The notes under the pieces are model-generated. The model was not told the origin of the DNA and did no database searches. It saw only the letters and a list, made by a program, of their open reading frames with translations. Both the position numbers and the translations under genes were made by a program. Shown piece after piece: positions 34,086 to 44,214 of a DNA stretch of 64,000 nt (position 1 is the stretch's first letter; each line of letters begins with the position of its first letter). Source of the DNA: Inia geoffrensis (lineage: Eukaryota > Chordata > Mammalia > Artiodactyla > Iniidae); NCBI GenBank assembly GCA_036417435.1, contig CM070915.1:78307799-78371798 (forward strand), in the 5' to 3' direction.

Positions 34086-34161
34086 GGCTTCTTACAGGTG
34101 ACAAGGCTTCTTACAGGTGACGGGGCTTCTTACAGGTGACAGGGCTTCTTACAGGTAAGGC
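34086..34161 (+). repeat. 19 bp minisatellite, 4 copies
   Basis: The unit ggcttcttacaggtgacnn repeats exactly every 19 bp, with acag at 34094, 34113, 34132 and 34151. The last copy ends acaggtaagg instead of acaggtgac. Each unit contains a pyrimidine-rich 'cttcttacag' directly followed by a gt donor-like sequence. Confidence 0.95.
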
Positions 34162-35070
34162 CTACAGGAGGAGGAGTTTTCAGGGTGGGGAACAGTGTCA
34201 CACTGTACAAATTTACTTCATAAGGGTTCAGTTTGTCAACTCCGTTTAGGATTGTTCCTTGGGCCATATTTTGAAACCCACCCCAAAAATATTGTGTACT
34301 GGACTTTTATGATAGGTACAAGTTCCTCTTCACTTAGTTTTTCAGTGTCGTTCACTCCCCTTGCCCCAAAATAGACAACTCTTTTGACTCACTGTGATTT
34401 AATAATATGGCATCCATCCTGGTTTATAAATTAACACTCCAACTGATTTACTCCTCTGGGCACCATCCCTGAAATTTTCAATCTTGCCACAAGGGGGCAG
34501 TGTCTCCTGCTTCGAGTAATCTAATCCCATCCTTCCTTGAGATCCAAATTTATCAAGGATTTTGTACAAATTCTGTGTGTGAATCCAGTGTCTAAGTCCA
34601 TTAAAACAACTAAACACAATGTACGTGAAGGGTACATAAGGAGTCTACTTACAAACTAACTCTCCATGCAAATTTGTTTGTGTTTTATGCTTTAAATTTT
34701 AATTTGTTATAAATTCATGCTTGTGGAAAATTGAAATATACAGAAAAGTAAAACTAAATTAGCAATTCATTTCTTTTCTACAGATCAAAGATCGCTACCA
34801 TACAAATTTTAGTACGCCTTCTAAAATATAATTTTACTCATGTAACATGTATAATTTTACATTCTTTTTCAGATAACACTATATATATAGAAACATTTCC
34901 CAATTCAGGTTATTTTCAATTTTTCGACATTACTTGTTTAATATATTTGATATTACTCTTTGAATGAGTCACAGTACGAGATCATTGGAAGCAATGAATG
35001 TTTTTTAAGACTTTTTGATACATTTTGACATATCATTTTTCTAAATAAGAAAATAAGGGTTTTTTTACTT
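34162..35070. other. AT-rich non-coding stretch
   Basis: No exon or repeat family recognised. A CTCF-like motif lies at 34487-34500. Confidence 0.5.
34487..34500 (+). promoter_or_regulatory. CTCF-like motif
   Basis: ccacaagggggcag matches 13 of 14 positions of CCASYAGRKGGCRS (A at the fifth position). It continues 'tgtc'. The surrounding DNA is AT-rich and shows no repeat that would carry this motif by descent. Confidence 0.45.
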
Positions 35071-35407
35071 TTTTTTAAATTTATTTTTGGCTGCGTTGGG
35101 TCTTCGTTGCTGCACGCAGGCCTTCTCTAGTTGCGGTGAGAGGGGGCTACTCTTAGTTGCGGTGTACAGGGTTCTCATTGTGGTGGCTTCTCTTGTTGTG
35201 GAGCACAGGCTCTAGGCGCACAGGCTTCAGTAGTTGTGGCACGTGGGCTCACTAGTTGGCTTGCGGGCTCTAGAGCGCAGGCTCAGTAGTTGTGGCCCAC
35301 GGGCTTAATTGCTCCGCAGCATATGGGATCTTCCTGGACCAGGGCTCGAACCTGTGTCCCCTGCTCTGGCAGGTGGATTCTTAACCACCGTGCCACCAGG
35401 GAAGTCC
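35071..35407 (-). mobile_element. CHR SINE, long form, antisense
   Basis: 'aaatttatttttggctgcgttgggtcttcgttgctgc', the 'tagttgtggcacgtgggc' body units, and the reverse head 'gattcttaaccaccgtgccaccagggaagtcc'. The imperfect TSD ttttacttttt lies around 35061-35072 and at about 35413-35423. Confidence 0.94.
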
Positions 35408-35519
35408 ATTTGTTTTACTTTTTATAAGCAATTCATATGTGTGAGATATATAGTTTTAGCATGCTTGCAATATGCATGAATTTCTGTTTTCATGATTTAG
35501 TTAAACAATAGTAGTTCAA

Positions 35520-35960
35520 CTCTGTTACAAAGGCTGTGTGGTAAAGAATTGACCTTACCCCGTAAGAGGTCTGGCCTTTGTCCCCAACTCCTGGGGGGAA
35601 ACCCCTAAACCGCTTGAATTTCTGAAGCAATCATAGTATCTTCACTGAGCCCCTCAAATGACATTGACAGTTTATGTTAACAAGCTGACGCATGGTGGGT
35701 CTATGGGCCACTTTATATCAGCCCAACCTCTGGGGCAGGTGGTGGGCTTGGAGGGTTAGTTCAGCCCTCGGGCAATCAATTAATCAATCAATCAATCATG
35801 CCTTGTAATAAAGTCTCAGTAAAAACCCTGACACTGAACCCCGGACAAGCTGCCCTGCTCAGCAATACTCCATGTATCATGCATTGATGCTGAGAGGGTT
35901 CCACGTCCTCAGGTCAATGGAAGCTGTGCATTTGGAACTTTCCAGAAATATTCGATATAT
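35520..35960 (+). mobile_element. Solitary LTR (ERV-type, family not named)
   Basis: Typical LTR composition: '..aacccctaaaccgcttgaatttctgaagcaatcatagtatc', 'cccctcaaatgacattgac', 'tatatcagcccaacctctggggcaggtggtgggctt', and 'atcatgccttgtaataaagtctcagtaaaaaccctgac'. There is an AATAAA at 35807-35812, then 'ctgctcagcaatactccatgtatc' after the signal. No coding region flanks it. The precise ends are not visible. Confidence 0.6.
35771..35799. repeat. (ATCA)n short microsatellite
   Basis: About six aatc/atca units just upstream of the AATAAA of the solitary LTR. Confidence 0.9.
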
Positions 35961-37917
35961 GATAATATAATTAACCAGTCTCCTACAGATGGACAAATGT
36001 ACATCTATCGTTCTCTGAACGGTTTTGAAACACAACAGAACTATGTATTTGTATTGTGCTTTTCAGTTTTCAAAGGGCTTTTACATCAATTGTTTTATTC
36101 ACCTGACTGAGCAGTGATCTGCCAAGGAGAACAGAGACGGATTCTTAGATTCGCCAGCACCGACTGTTTCTGGTGGGAATACATCCTGATGGAAACTGAA
36201 TCAGCAGAGCATAGTTTCAACTACATGGCAAATACTACCTAGAAAAGGCATCACCTAAATGAAGTAGCACATTTAGGACTGACTCAACTTAACGAAAACC
36301 ACCCCCTTGTGGACTTCTAAATTTGTTGAAATAGGTAGAAGTGTAGCGCTTTGGGAGACGGACACACATATCTACATAGACGCCACATGCATGCGAAGCT
36401 TCCTTCTAAACTGTGATCTTCTCTCTCTCTCTAAATGTCTCCACTGCTTTTAATACCAAACTTGTCTAGCTATCATGTCATGGTGCCTTGGCAGAGAGGT
36501 GAATTTATATTTGGAAAAAGCTCATGTGACAGTCCTGTGATATGGAGATATCCCCTGTGTCATCAGAAGAGTCGGCTGGTCCAAAAGCCCACTTAGCAGT
36601 TGTAATGATGGGGGCGGGGGAATATTTTAGTATCTAGCCTCTGTCCGTGAGAACTGACAGTCTGTGTGCCTTCAACGTCTCTAGTAACTTTGTTTATGAG
36701 TACTAAAAAGTCACTAAAACTTCAAATAATAGGGGAACCAACAGGTACAGTGGAAACAATAGTTGTGTGTTCACTAGTAATTTGATAACAGGACTTTTTC
36801 ACCTTGTTGCAATGTTTCCAGCGAAGCAGTGGCGAATCACTTTGTATGCAAAGCACCGTGTGTTAGTAAAGTCGAATCCTCAAGGCGCAGCTTTCTCATC
36901 ATTCCACCTGCAGTTCAGCAAACACTGAGCACAAAGGGTTCTGGGGGCCGCAGGCCCGCGGAGGGCCTGTCCTTCACTTCCTTCACATGTTCCCCGAATG
37001 CACATCCTCTGAGTTCACTCCATGCCTGGCTGATTCCCTGGCCCCCAACCTCCTTACCGCGCTTTATTTTCTTCATAGTGCTATCCGCATGTAAAATCAC
37101 AGGAATCTTGCTTACATGTGTGTTCCTTTCCTCTTCCCTTCAAACTTCAGAGATCTGTTCACCTCCTCCAGTGCGAGAACAGCACCTGCACGTGGAACGC
37201 TCTCAGGACACGTCTGCTGAGCCAATAAGCAGGAGTTCGCTGTAGGCTCTGAATGCGCAGCGCTGGAGCGTCTCCAGGCTCCCTGGTTACAAAGGGAACG
37301 AGAAAGTCAGTGGATTCCCAGCCTTCTCCAGGTCGGAGCTTTGGCTGCTGTTCCCCCTGCAGCTGGATACTCCCGAGTCTCATCTAGAGGATCTCGCTGG
37401 CTCGGTTCAGCTATTCTGAAGCCCGGAGATGAGACATGGTCAGTGGAAAGTCTTGGTTCTAAGACAGCATTGGATGCAAGTTCATCTATCCAAGCTCGGA
37501 GAGCACCAGAAAGAGAGAAATGTGTGACTGGTAGCAGCTAACACTGGGTGAAGACAGTAATGGATGCTACCCCCCGGTCATTGCGTGCTATTTTCATTCC
37601 GGGGCGGGGGTGAGTGGCGCTTGCTGGTAAAGGGCCCTTCCCCTTTCTTCTGCTCTTCCGGAGCAGCTGCTGGAAGAAATTGCAAACAGCACTGACTGGT
37701 TTCACTTTAAATTCATGACCTGAACCAGGCGTCCCCGCAGCCCGGACTCCTGCTCTATGCCTTCAGCAAGTTCATGTCCAACAAGCAACTTGTTTCCCTG
37801 AGATGCTAGACCCCGAAAACTACACAGCCTCCCCCCATTTCTGCCCCCAAGTCCACACACCTACCCAGATCTGCCCAGCTTTCCCCTTCTGTTACAGGAA
37901 TAAAAGACGTGTTTCCT
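35961..37917. other. Non-coding stretch with a possible L2 scrap
   Basis: No exon recognised. 37040-37130 ('ctttattttcttcatagtgctatc') resembles an L2 3' segment, but the match is short. The 138-codon frame at 36829-37245 crosses it and has no domain I recognise. Confidence 0.45.
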
Positions 37918-38108
37918 TGTTACGGGCTGAATTACAATGTGTTGAAACCCTAAGCGCAGTGCATCAGAATGTGTCTCCTGTGAGCTGAGTGTTTGTGTCG
38001 CCCCCACCCCCACCCCCAGCCCCCACCCACCGAAGTGCACGCTGAAACCTAACCCCCAGTGTGACGGTGTTGGGAAGTGGGACCTTTGCGAGGTGATTAA
38101 GTCATGGC
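37918..38108 (+). mobile_element. Two adjacent MaLR LTR 5' ends
   Basis: 37918-37980 ('tgttacgggctgaatta..tgttgaaaccctaagcgcagtgcatcagaatgtg') resembles an MLT1 start. 37984-38108 ('gctgagtgtttgtgtcgccccc..gctgaaacctaacccccagtgtgacggtgttgggaagtgggacctttgcgaggtgattaagtcatgg') is the 5' part of a second MaLR LTR. The 3' half of the latter reappears at 38645. Confidence 0.75.
38000..38029 (-). other. C-tract; G-quadruplex/i-motif candidate
   Basis: Four C5 runs plus a CCC (cgcccccacccccaccccca and onward) give at least four G-runs on the minus strand separated by 1-2 bases. The tract replaces the usual 'tgtccccccaaaattcatatgttg' of the LTR. Confidence 0.6.
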
Positions 38109-38109
38109 G

Positions 38110-38640
38110 GGGAGGGGAAATTTCCCCCTCTACCCCTCTTGAGTTCTTGTGGCTGGACTAATAATAAAGTTGACACGGGACAGAAGAACGGGAGAAAAAG
38201 AAACCAATTTTAATTGTGTGCATGGAGGTTCCAGAGAAATGACACTAAGAAGTGGCCAAAGCAGGCAGCTTTTATACTTTTTAGACAAAGAAACAATACA
38301 CTGGTGAGGAACTGACAGGACAAAGAAACCTAGGTTTGGCTGCTCAATTAGTGAAGAATCTAAACAGACTTTGGGCCTGGGGAGCCAACTAAAGGAGTCA
38401 CACATCTTGTTCATCCAGCCTTCTTGGCCGAATTCCCTATCTCTGGCGATAAGGACGTCCTTCTACCTCTGGATGCAGGGAGAAGCACGTTTCACAAGGG
38501 AGATTTATGTCCTGCTTCGTGGAGACAGAGAGAAGGGTCAGAGTGTCCCCCTTGCGTCGGGTGTTTCTTAAGTAACTTTAGTGCAGAAATAACTAATATG
38601 CTGTTGAGGGACATCTGGGGGGCGACCCACCCAGGGTCCC
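38110..38640. mobile_element. ~530 bp insert within a MaLR LTR, possibly another LTR
   Basis: The insert separates the two halves of one MaLR LTR. It has features of a dispersed repeat: 'cccctcttgagttcttgtggctgga', 'gacaaagaaacctaggtttggctgctcaattagtgaagaatctaaacagactttgggc', and 'cttaagtaactttagtgcagaaataac..atgctg'. I could not find clean TG..CA ends or a TSD. The frames inside are unsupported. Confidence 0.45.
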
Positions 38641-38644
38641 ACAC

Positions 38645-38800
38645 AGTCACGAGGGCAGAGTCCCTTTTTCCCCACGTACGAGGGAACCGGCTCTCACCAG
38701 ACACCAGATCTGCTGGAGCCTTGACCTTGGACCCCGCCAGCTTCCAGCGCAGTGAGAAATAAATGTTGCTTAAGGGCCCCGAGTCTACGGATTTTCTTCC
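38645..38800 (+). mobile_element. MaLR LTR 3' half
   Basis: 'cgggctctcaccagacacc'-type sequence: 'ggctctcaccagacaccagatctgctggagccttgaccttgg..ccagcttccagcgcagtgagaaataaatgttgc', with AATAAA at 38758-38763. It completes the LTR begun at 37984. Confidence 0.8.
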
Positions 38801-39639
38801 TCAGGTGTATAGGTTTTATTCCCATGGAGATGCTGCCTGTACTTGATTATAGACCCTACAGCAGCCAGACCATTCATACTCCGTGTACCCTTGCTTTGAA
38901 TTTCACACGTGGAGTCAAACATTCCGGTGGAGCTATGATTATTTCTTATTTCTGTTGCATTAAATGGATAAAAGATTCCATTCACAGGAAGCATGAGCCT
39001 CACTCCCTGGATGAGGAAAAGTCACAGGGTTTGCATCTCTCCAAGCCAAATTTAGTTTTTCTAAGGTCCCCCCCTCAGGGTTGAACACTGGACATTGCTA
39101 ACAAGTTCACTGTCCAAGTCCAGAAGTTTGGGAGCTCAAATAATTCTGAGCCAAATTTGAAGACGAGGTCTTTAGCAAGGCCAGCCCCCAGGAACACTGG
39201 GCACTTGTTTCCCGAGTCCCCAGTGGGAACCCCCTCAGACCAGGCTCCTCTAGGCCCCCGTCTGTCACATCTCCACCTGCCGGGAGGTCTAGGTAGAGCC
39301 TGCTAGGCTCCCCTCTAGGCGTCAATTTTAAAAATAACCTCTGGCTTGGCCTAGTTTTTTCTCAAATGGGATTGAAGGAAGGCAAAGTCCTAGTGTAGAT
39401 GAAAACAGATGGAAAATATCTACATTTCATTTCTTTTGCTGGATATTTAGTAAATTTTTCAAATGGAGAGCAAATATTTTTCCCAACATAAACATTGTTT
39501 GAAGTATCCTCTTAAAAATGTCCTCCCCCTTTTTAAAATTTTTGTTGTTGTAGTACATCTGAAGCTCCTATTATTTTGATGTTGGACCTCCCATAATTAT
39601 CTTCTAATCCTTGTACCTTTTTCTCGTTTTGCTTCTCTT
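38801..39639. other. Non-coding stretch, nothing recognised
   Basis: Mixed composition with no repeat family recognised. The 110- and 72-codon frames have no protein features. Confidence 0.5.
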
Positions 39640-40058
39640 TATTATTTATTGAATATAAATGACATATAACATTGTAGTTTTAGGTGTTACAACATTATGA
39701 TTTGATACATGGCTATGTTGCGAAATCATGACCACAGTAAGCTTAGTTAATATCCATCACCACATATAGTGACAAACTTTTTTTCTTGTGATGAGAACTT
39801 TTAAGATATACTGTCTTAGTAACTTTTTGCAGTGCAGTATTGTTTACTATAATCACCATGCTGTGCATTACCTCCCAGGACTTATTTACCTTATCATTGG
39901 GAGTTTGTACCTTTGACTATCTTCACCCAATTCACCCACACCCCACCCCCTTCTGGCAACTATCAATCTGTTCTCTGCATCTATGAGTTTATTTTTGTTT
40001 TGTTCTTTTGTTTTGGTTTGCTTTGGGGGCTGGTTCCACATATAAGTCAGTTATATGG

Positions 40059-40065
<7 letters not shown>
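39640..40065 (-). mobile_element. Old L1 3' region, antisense
   Basis: 'ttgaatataaatgacatataacattgtagttttaggtgttacaacattatgatttgatacatg', 'aatatccatcaccacata', 'tgctgtgcattacctcccaggacttattt', and 'actatcaatctgttctctgcatctatgagttt' are the reverse strand of an old L1 3' UTR. A short CHR SINE is inserted in its right end. Confidence 0.85.
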
Positions 40066-40099
<34 letters not shown>

Positions 40100-40291
40100 G
40101 GTATGCGGGCCTCTCACTGTTGTGGCCTCTCCCGTTGCGGAGCACAGGCTCCGGACGCGCAGGCTCAGTGGCCATGGCCCACGGGCCCAGCCGCTCCGCG
40201 GCACGTGGGATCCTCCCAGACCGGGGCACGAACCCGCGTCCCCTGCATCGGCAGGCGGACTCTCAACCACTGCGCCACCAGGGAAGCCCCT
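40066..40291 (-). mobile_element. CHR SINE, short form, antisense
   Basis: About 32 T, then 'gcggtatgcgggcctctcactgttgtgg', the GC body, and 'caaccactgcgccaccagggaagccc'. A perfect 17 bp TSD, agttatatggcattttt, is at 40049-40065 and 40292-40308. It is the clearest recent insertion in the window and lies inside an old L1. Confidence 0.97.
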
Positions 40292-40329
40292 AGTTATATG
40301 GCATTTTTGTTATAAACAGTCCAAATGCA

Positions 40330-41075
40330 CTAAGATAGTGATTTTATTTGGACACAGTGTCTTTACAGAGATAATTAAGTTAAAATGAGTCCATTAGGGT
40401 GGGTCCTAGTCCAATGTGACTGGTGTCCTTATAAGAGAAGGAAATGTGAGCACAGACATGCATGCACAGAGGGGAGACTGTGTGAAGACACATGGAGAAG
40501 ACGGCTACCCACCGGCCAAGGAGAGAGGCCCTTCCCTCATGGCCTCAGAAGGAACCCACCGTGGTGGGAATTTTTTTTTTTTCTTTTAATATCTTGCTAT
40601 TTGTTTTCTTTTTTAAAAAAATATTTATTTATTTATTTTCTTTTATTTTTTGGCTGTGTCGGGTCTTAGTTGCAGCACATGGGATATTTCACTGTGGGGC
40701 GTGGGCTTCTCTCTAGTTGTGGCCTGCGGGTTTTCTCTCTCTAGTTGTGGCACGTAGGCTCCAGGGCACGTGGGCTCTGTAGTTTGTGGCACTCGGTCTT
40801 TCTCGTTGTGGAGCACAAGCTCAGTAGTTGTGGCTCGCGGGCTTATTTGCCCCGCAGCACGTGGGATCTTAGTTCCCCGACCAGGGATCGAACCAACGTC
40901 CCCTACATTGGAAGGCAGATTCTTTACCACTGGACCACCAGGGAAGCCCCACCCTGCTGGGACCTTGATCTCAACTTCCAGCCTCCAGAACTGGGAGGAA
41001 ATGAATTCCTTTTGTTTAAACCACCCATCCTGCAGAACCTTGTTACAGCAGCCCTGGGAAACCAATGCATTCCTC
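40330..41075 (+). mobile_element. MLT1-type MaLR LTR split by a SINE
   Basis: Left part 40330-40569: 'ttaagttaaaatgagtccattagggtgggtcctagtccaatgtgactggtgtccttataagag', 'acatggagaagacgg', 'ggccaaggagagaggcc'. Right part 40963-41075: 'ccttgatctcaacttccagcctccagaactgggagg..tttgtttaaaccaccca..cttgttacagcagcc'. The SINE at 40570-40948 interrupts it. The two frames over 180 codons here are SINE/LTR artefacts. Confidence 0.9.
40570..40948 (-). mobile_element. CHR-type SINE (long, diverged), antisense
   Basis: A T-rich start, '(attt)n..ggctgtgtcgggtcttagttgcagcac', 'gttgtggcacgtaggctcc' units, and 'gatcttagttccccgaccagggatcg..ctttaccactggaccaccagggaagcc'. The imperfect TSD ccaccgtggtggga / ccaccctgctggga lies at 40556-40569 and 40949-40962. 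It is more diverged than the other copies, so older. Confidence 0.88.
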
Positions 41076-41365
41076 AGACCAAAGGGCCATGTCTCCAACT
41101 GTGGTTGCTGCCCACTTGATCTGTCCTCCCTCGTCTTTGCTTTCTGGCATCTACTCTTCCTTCCTCCTGGATTACTCTCCACCCGTGTAGACACTGTCGC
41201 TGACCCTGGGTCCAGCCGCCCTCTGGGTTTTGTGTCTACACACACCATCTTGGCCTCTTCATTCACCTTTACTCTGTCAAATCTACCTCCCCGAGGGCAA
41301 GTGAGGAGAAGAGACAAAATCTCCCTTCAGTTCCTGCTTTAATGTGGTCTTTCTCCAAGTAACAC
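41076..41365. other. Short unique segment
   Basis: No feature recognised. The sequence leads into the CA/TG tract. Confidence 0.5.
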
Positions 41366-41822
41366 CACACACACACACATATACATACACACATATATAT
41401 ACACGCACGCACATATACACAAATACATACATACACACACACACATGCATACACATACATACACACAAACACACATATGCACATAAGCATACACACAAAC
41501 ACATATACACATACATGTGCACATGCACACGCGTACGCACATGTGTACACATGCACACACACATACACACATGTATACGCATGCACATACATACAGAGAT
41601 GTGCACATGCGCACACATACACACATGTATACACGCGCAGATGTGCACATACATGTACACACATACACACACAAACGCATACGCACACGTGTACCCATAC
41701 ACACATGCACATACATATACACATACACCTGTGTGCACATGCACATACATACACACATACATGCACACGCACACACATATACACATACTCACACAGACAC
41801 ACATATACACACACATACACCC
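41366..41822. repeat. ~455 bp imperfect CA-rich alternating tract
   Basis: Almost continuous purine-pyrimidine alternation: acacacac, atacatacac, acgcacgcac, gcacatgcacacgcgtacgc, cacatgtgtacac, catgtatac. It encodes Cys/Val/Met- or His/Thr-rich frames on both strands with no stops because the period-2 pattern avoids them. It is the largest Z-DNA-prone block in the window. Confidence 0.95.
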
Positions 41823-42700
41823 TAACCCTTAAACCTTCCCCCAGAGCATCTGGTACTGGAATCTATGGAGGAATTAACCGCTGCACTTCACAGTTTATCT
41901 TTCAGCATTTAGAAGTGTTTTTGTTTTCTAGCAGAGGTATCAAGTGTTACTATATTAAATTCACTTACAGTGTTTCTCTTCTGTTTCCAGAAAATTTTAA
42001 TTTCTCAGGGATTGTGTGAAAACTAATTGCCAAGCCCCAGGAAGAGAAAATTAATGTTGGGATAATATTTTCTGTTCTGTAGCTTTTATTCGAAAAGTTC
42101 TACATTCTATATGTCACAGTCTTCATTAAGTCTCTGGTAGACACAGAACATGAAGTCACTCAAGGTGGAAGCCTGGAGAGACCTCTGTTGACAAGAGCAG
42201 CTCTCGCTTGGTTTCTGGGCGTACACACTGGGGACTTGGCAAAGGAGAGATGCCCAGACGGCAGGAGCGTGCTGTCGCAATGCTCTTTGGGATGGCGGAC
42301 TCAGCAAGTCCCCGCTGTGTACAAATGCACAAGACATTTCCCAGGCTCTAGACTGTGCACTTAAGCCCCAAGGACAGGAGTCAGGAGGGGTCCCATCAAG
42401 GCTGCTGGCCTGGCCTATCAGGAATGGACGTCTGCCGTCTCCTGGCTGAGGCTCGGGAGCAGTGTCTGAAGGACGTCAGCTCCCCATGCCGGCCCGTGGC
42501 CCGAGGGCAGGGCGTCCAAGCACAGCTCAGGTCCCCTCCTTTCCCTGCTGCCTGTGGCTCAGTCTCCCCCTCAAGGATGCGTTTATGAATAAGAATGACA
42601 ATCCCGGTCTCATTTAGAGCAAAAGAGGGCTGAAGCGGGGGTTAAAAGATATACTGAAGCATGTTAGAGTTTTTAAGAGTTTGTGCAAAAATTGATTCCA
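41823..42700. other. Non-coding stretch, nothing recognised
   Basis: Mixed sequence. The 76- and 77-codon frames near 42107-42588 have no protein features. Confidence 0.5.
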
Positions 42701-42921
42701 GGTGCTTCCCTGGCGGCGCAGTGGATGAGAGTCCGCCTGCCGATGCAGGCGACGCGGGTTCGTGCCCCGGTCCGGGAGGATCCCACGTGCCGCGGAGCGG
42801 CTGGGCCCGTGAGCCATGGCCGCTGAGCCTGCGCGTCCGGAGCCTGTGCTTCGCAACGGGAGGGGCCACAACAGTGAGGCCCGCGTATGGCAAAAAAAAA
42901 AATTTAAATAAATAAATACAT
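42701..42921 (+). mobile_element. CHR SINE, short form
   Basis: Head 'tgcttccctggcggcgcagtgg', with the GC-rich body intact up to 'gaggcccgcgtatggc', then A-rich with AAAT units. 'gtgagaggcccgc' has lost 2-4 bases. No clear TSD. Confidence 0.94.
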
Positions 42922-43849
42922 AAAATAGTGTTTAAAAAAAAAAAAAGACCAAGGGTGTCCCAGCCAGGTGCTAACAGCTGCGGGATCTTTGGATGTGCTC
43001 AGTATCTCGGAGCACTTTAGCCCTTTAACCAAACTAGTCTCCTGGGCAGAAGCCCTTCAAGAGGAGTCCGTGCTTTCCAACACCTATTTAGCTCTAAATA
43101 GCAAGACAGGTTGATGGAAGGGTTGTCAGGGACCTTACAGGGGGAGAACCAGCAATAGGGGAGCCCAGAGTTGTGCTTAGTAAGGGCGTATAAACCCCAG
43201 GTCATGAGTGCTGCCAGGCAGTGAGATGGGTAATGGTGGGAATTCCCTAACAGTAACCAGAGCTAAGACCACTCACCGCATTCCCAGCACGTTGACCTCC
43301 ACAGACTCCAATCTGAACACGCCATATCCATAGCTGCCATCATTCGCGTCCCGTAACGTGAAACTTCTAGTGCTTTCAGACAGGACTGGTGGGTACTGAA
43401 ACATAATTTAAGCAAGAGGAAATCACCATCCGACTATGGGTGCCGTAATGTTGGATACTAAATGCTTAGTAACTAAAACGGTTTTTGGAAATTATTGGCA
43501 ATAAAATGTTAATAACTTGTACAATATTAACATTGACTACAATTAATTTGCTAATAAAGTTAGTACCCTGAGTCACCTTACATGAAAGAATGTAAAAATT
43601 TTCACTTCAAAATATATTTATGGCACCACACAATATTTTAAGATCATAAGAAAAAGCGTGAGGTTGGAGAGAGGAGGAGAGAGAAGAGAAAGTATATGAT
43701 TAATGATTCTGAATTTAACTTGTTCTAAAAGCTACTGCAAATCGTGAGAATATTCTCTACAGATTATGCTGGATTTTCTGCCCAAGTGAGTTCTAGAAAT
43801 AGCCTATTCAATATCAAGAGCGAGAACCAGGGGTGCTGGTTGTATAACT
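42922..43849. other. AT-rich non-coding stretch
   Basis: No exon or repeat family recognised. Confidence 0.5.
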
Positions 43850-43965
43850 TATCCACAGAGGAACTTAGCATTAAAGGAGAGTTTGGAAATGGGAAACTAG
43901 GCCCCAAGAGTGTGAATGACTTACTCAGGGTCACACAGGGTCTTGAAAACAAGTCTACGGGCAGG
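43850..43965 (-). repeat. MIR, antisense
   Basis: 'ggaaatgggaaactaggccccaagagtgtgaatgacttactcagggtcacacagggtcttgaaa' follows the reverse MIR 'gatgaggaaactgaggc..agaggttaagtgacttgcccaaggtcacacagc'. The 88-codon frame here crosses it. Confidence 0.75.
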
Positions 43966-44214
43966 TGCTGGGAAACCTTCAGTGGTGCCAGCCTGTCTGC
44001 GATCACTTAAATCATCCCACCTGGAGACGGACATCTGGGGACTAACATCTGGGGAAACCTCGCTCTTAGTGCACAGCCAAAGAAAATAAGCGACACAGAG
44101 GCCAGTTTCTGGGAAATCAGCTGTGGCCACGGCACCTCCCACTGCGTGCGATCTTACTCCCGTTAGAATATTTTTACTTATAACTTTTAAAATTTTTACT
44201 TCAACCATGTCCCC

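Noticed and set aside
41269..41832. Long Cys/Val/Met-rich (minus) and His/Thr-rich (plus) frames of 145-183 codons
   Set aside because: They are produced by the period-2 CA/TG tract, which contains almost no stop codons in any frame.
41812..41832. Telomere-like 'ccctaaccctta' at the end of the CA tract
   Set aside because: Less than two units, which is too short to argue for an interstitial telomere site.
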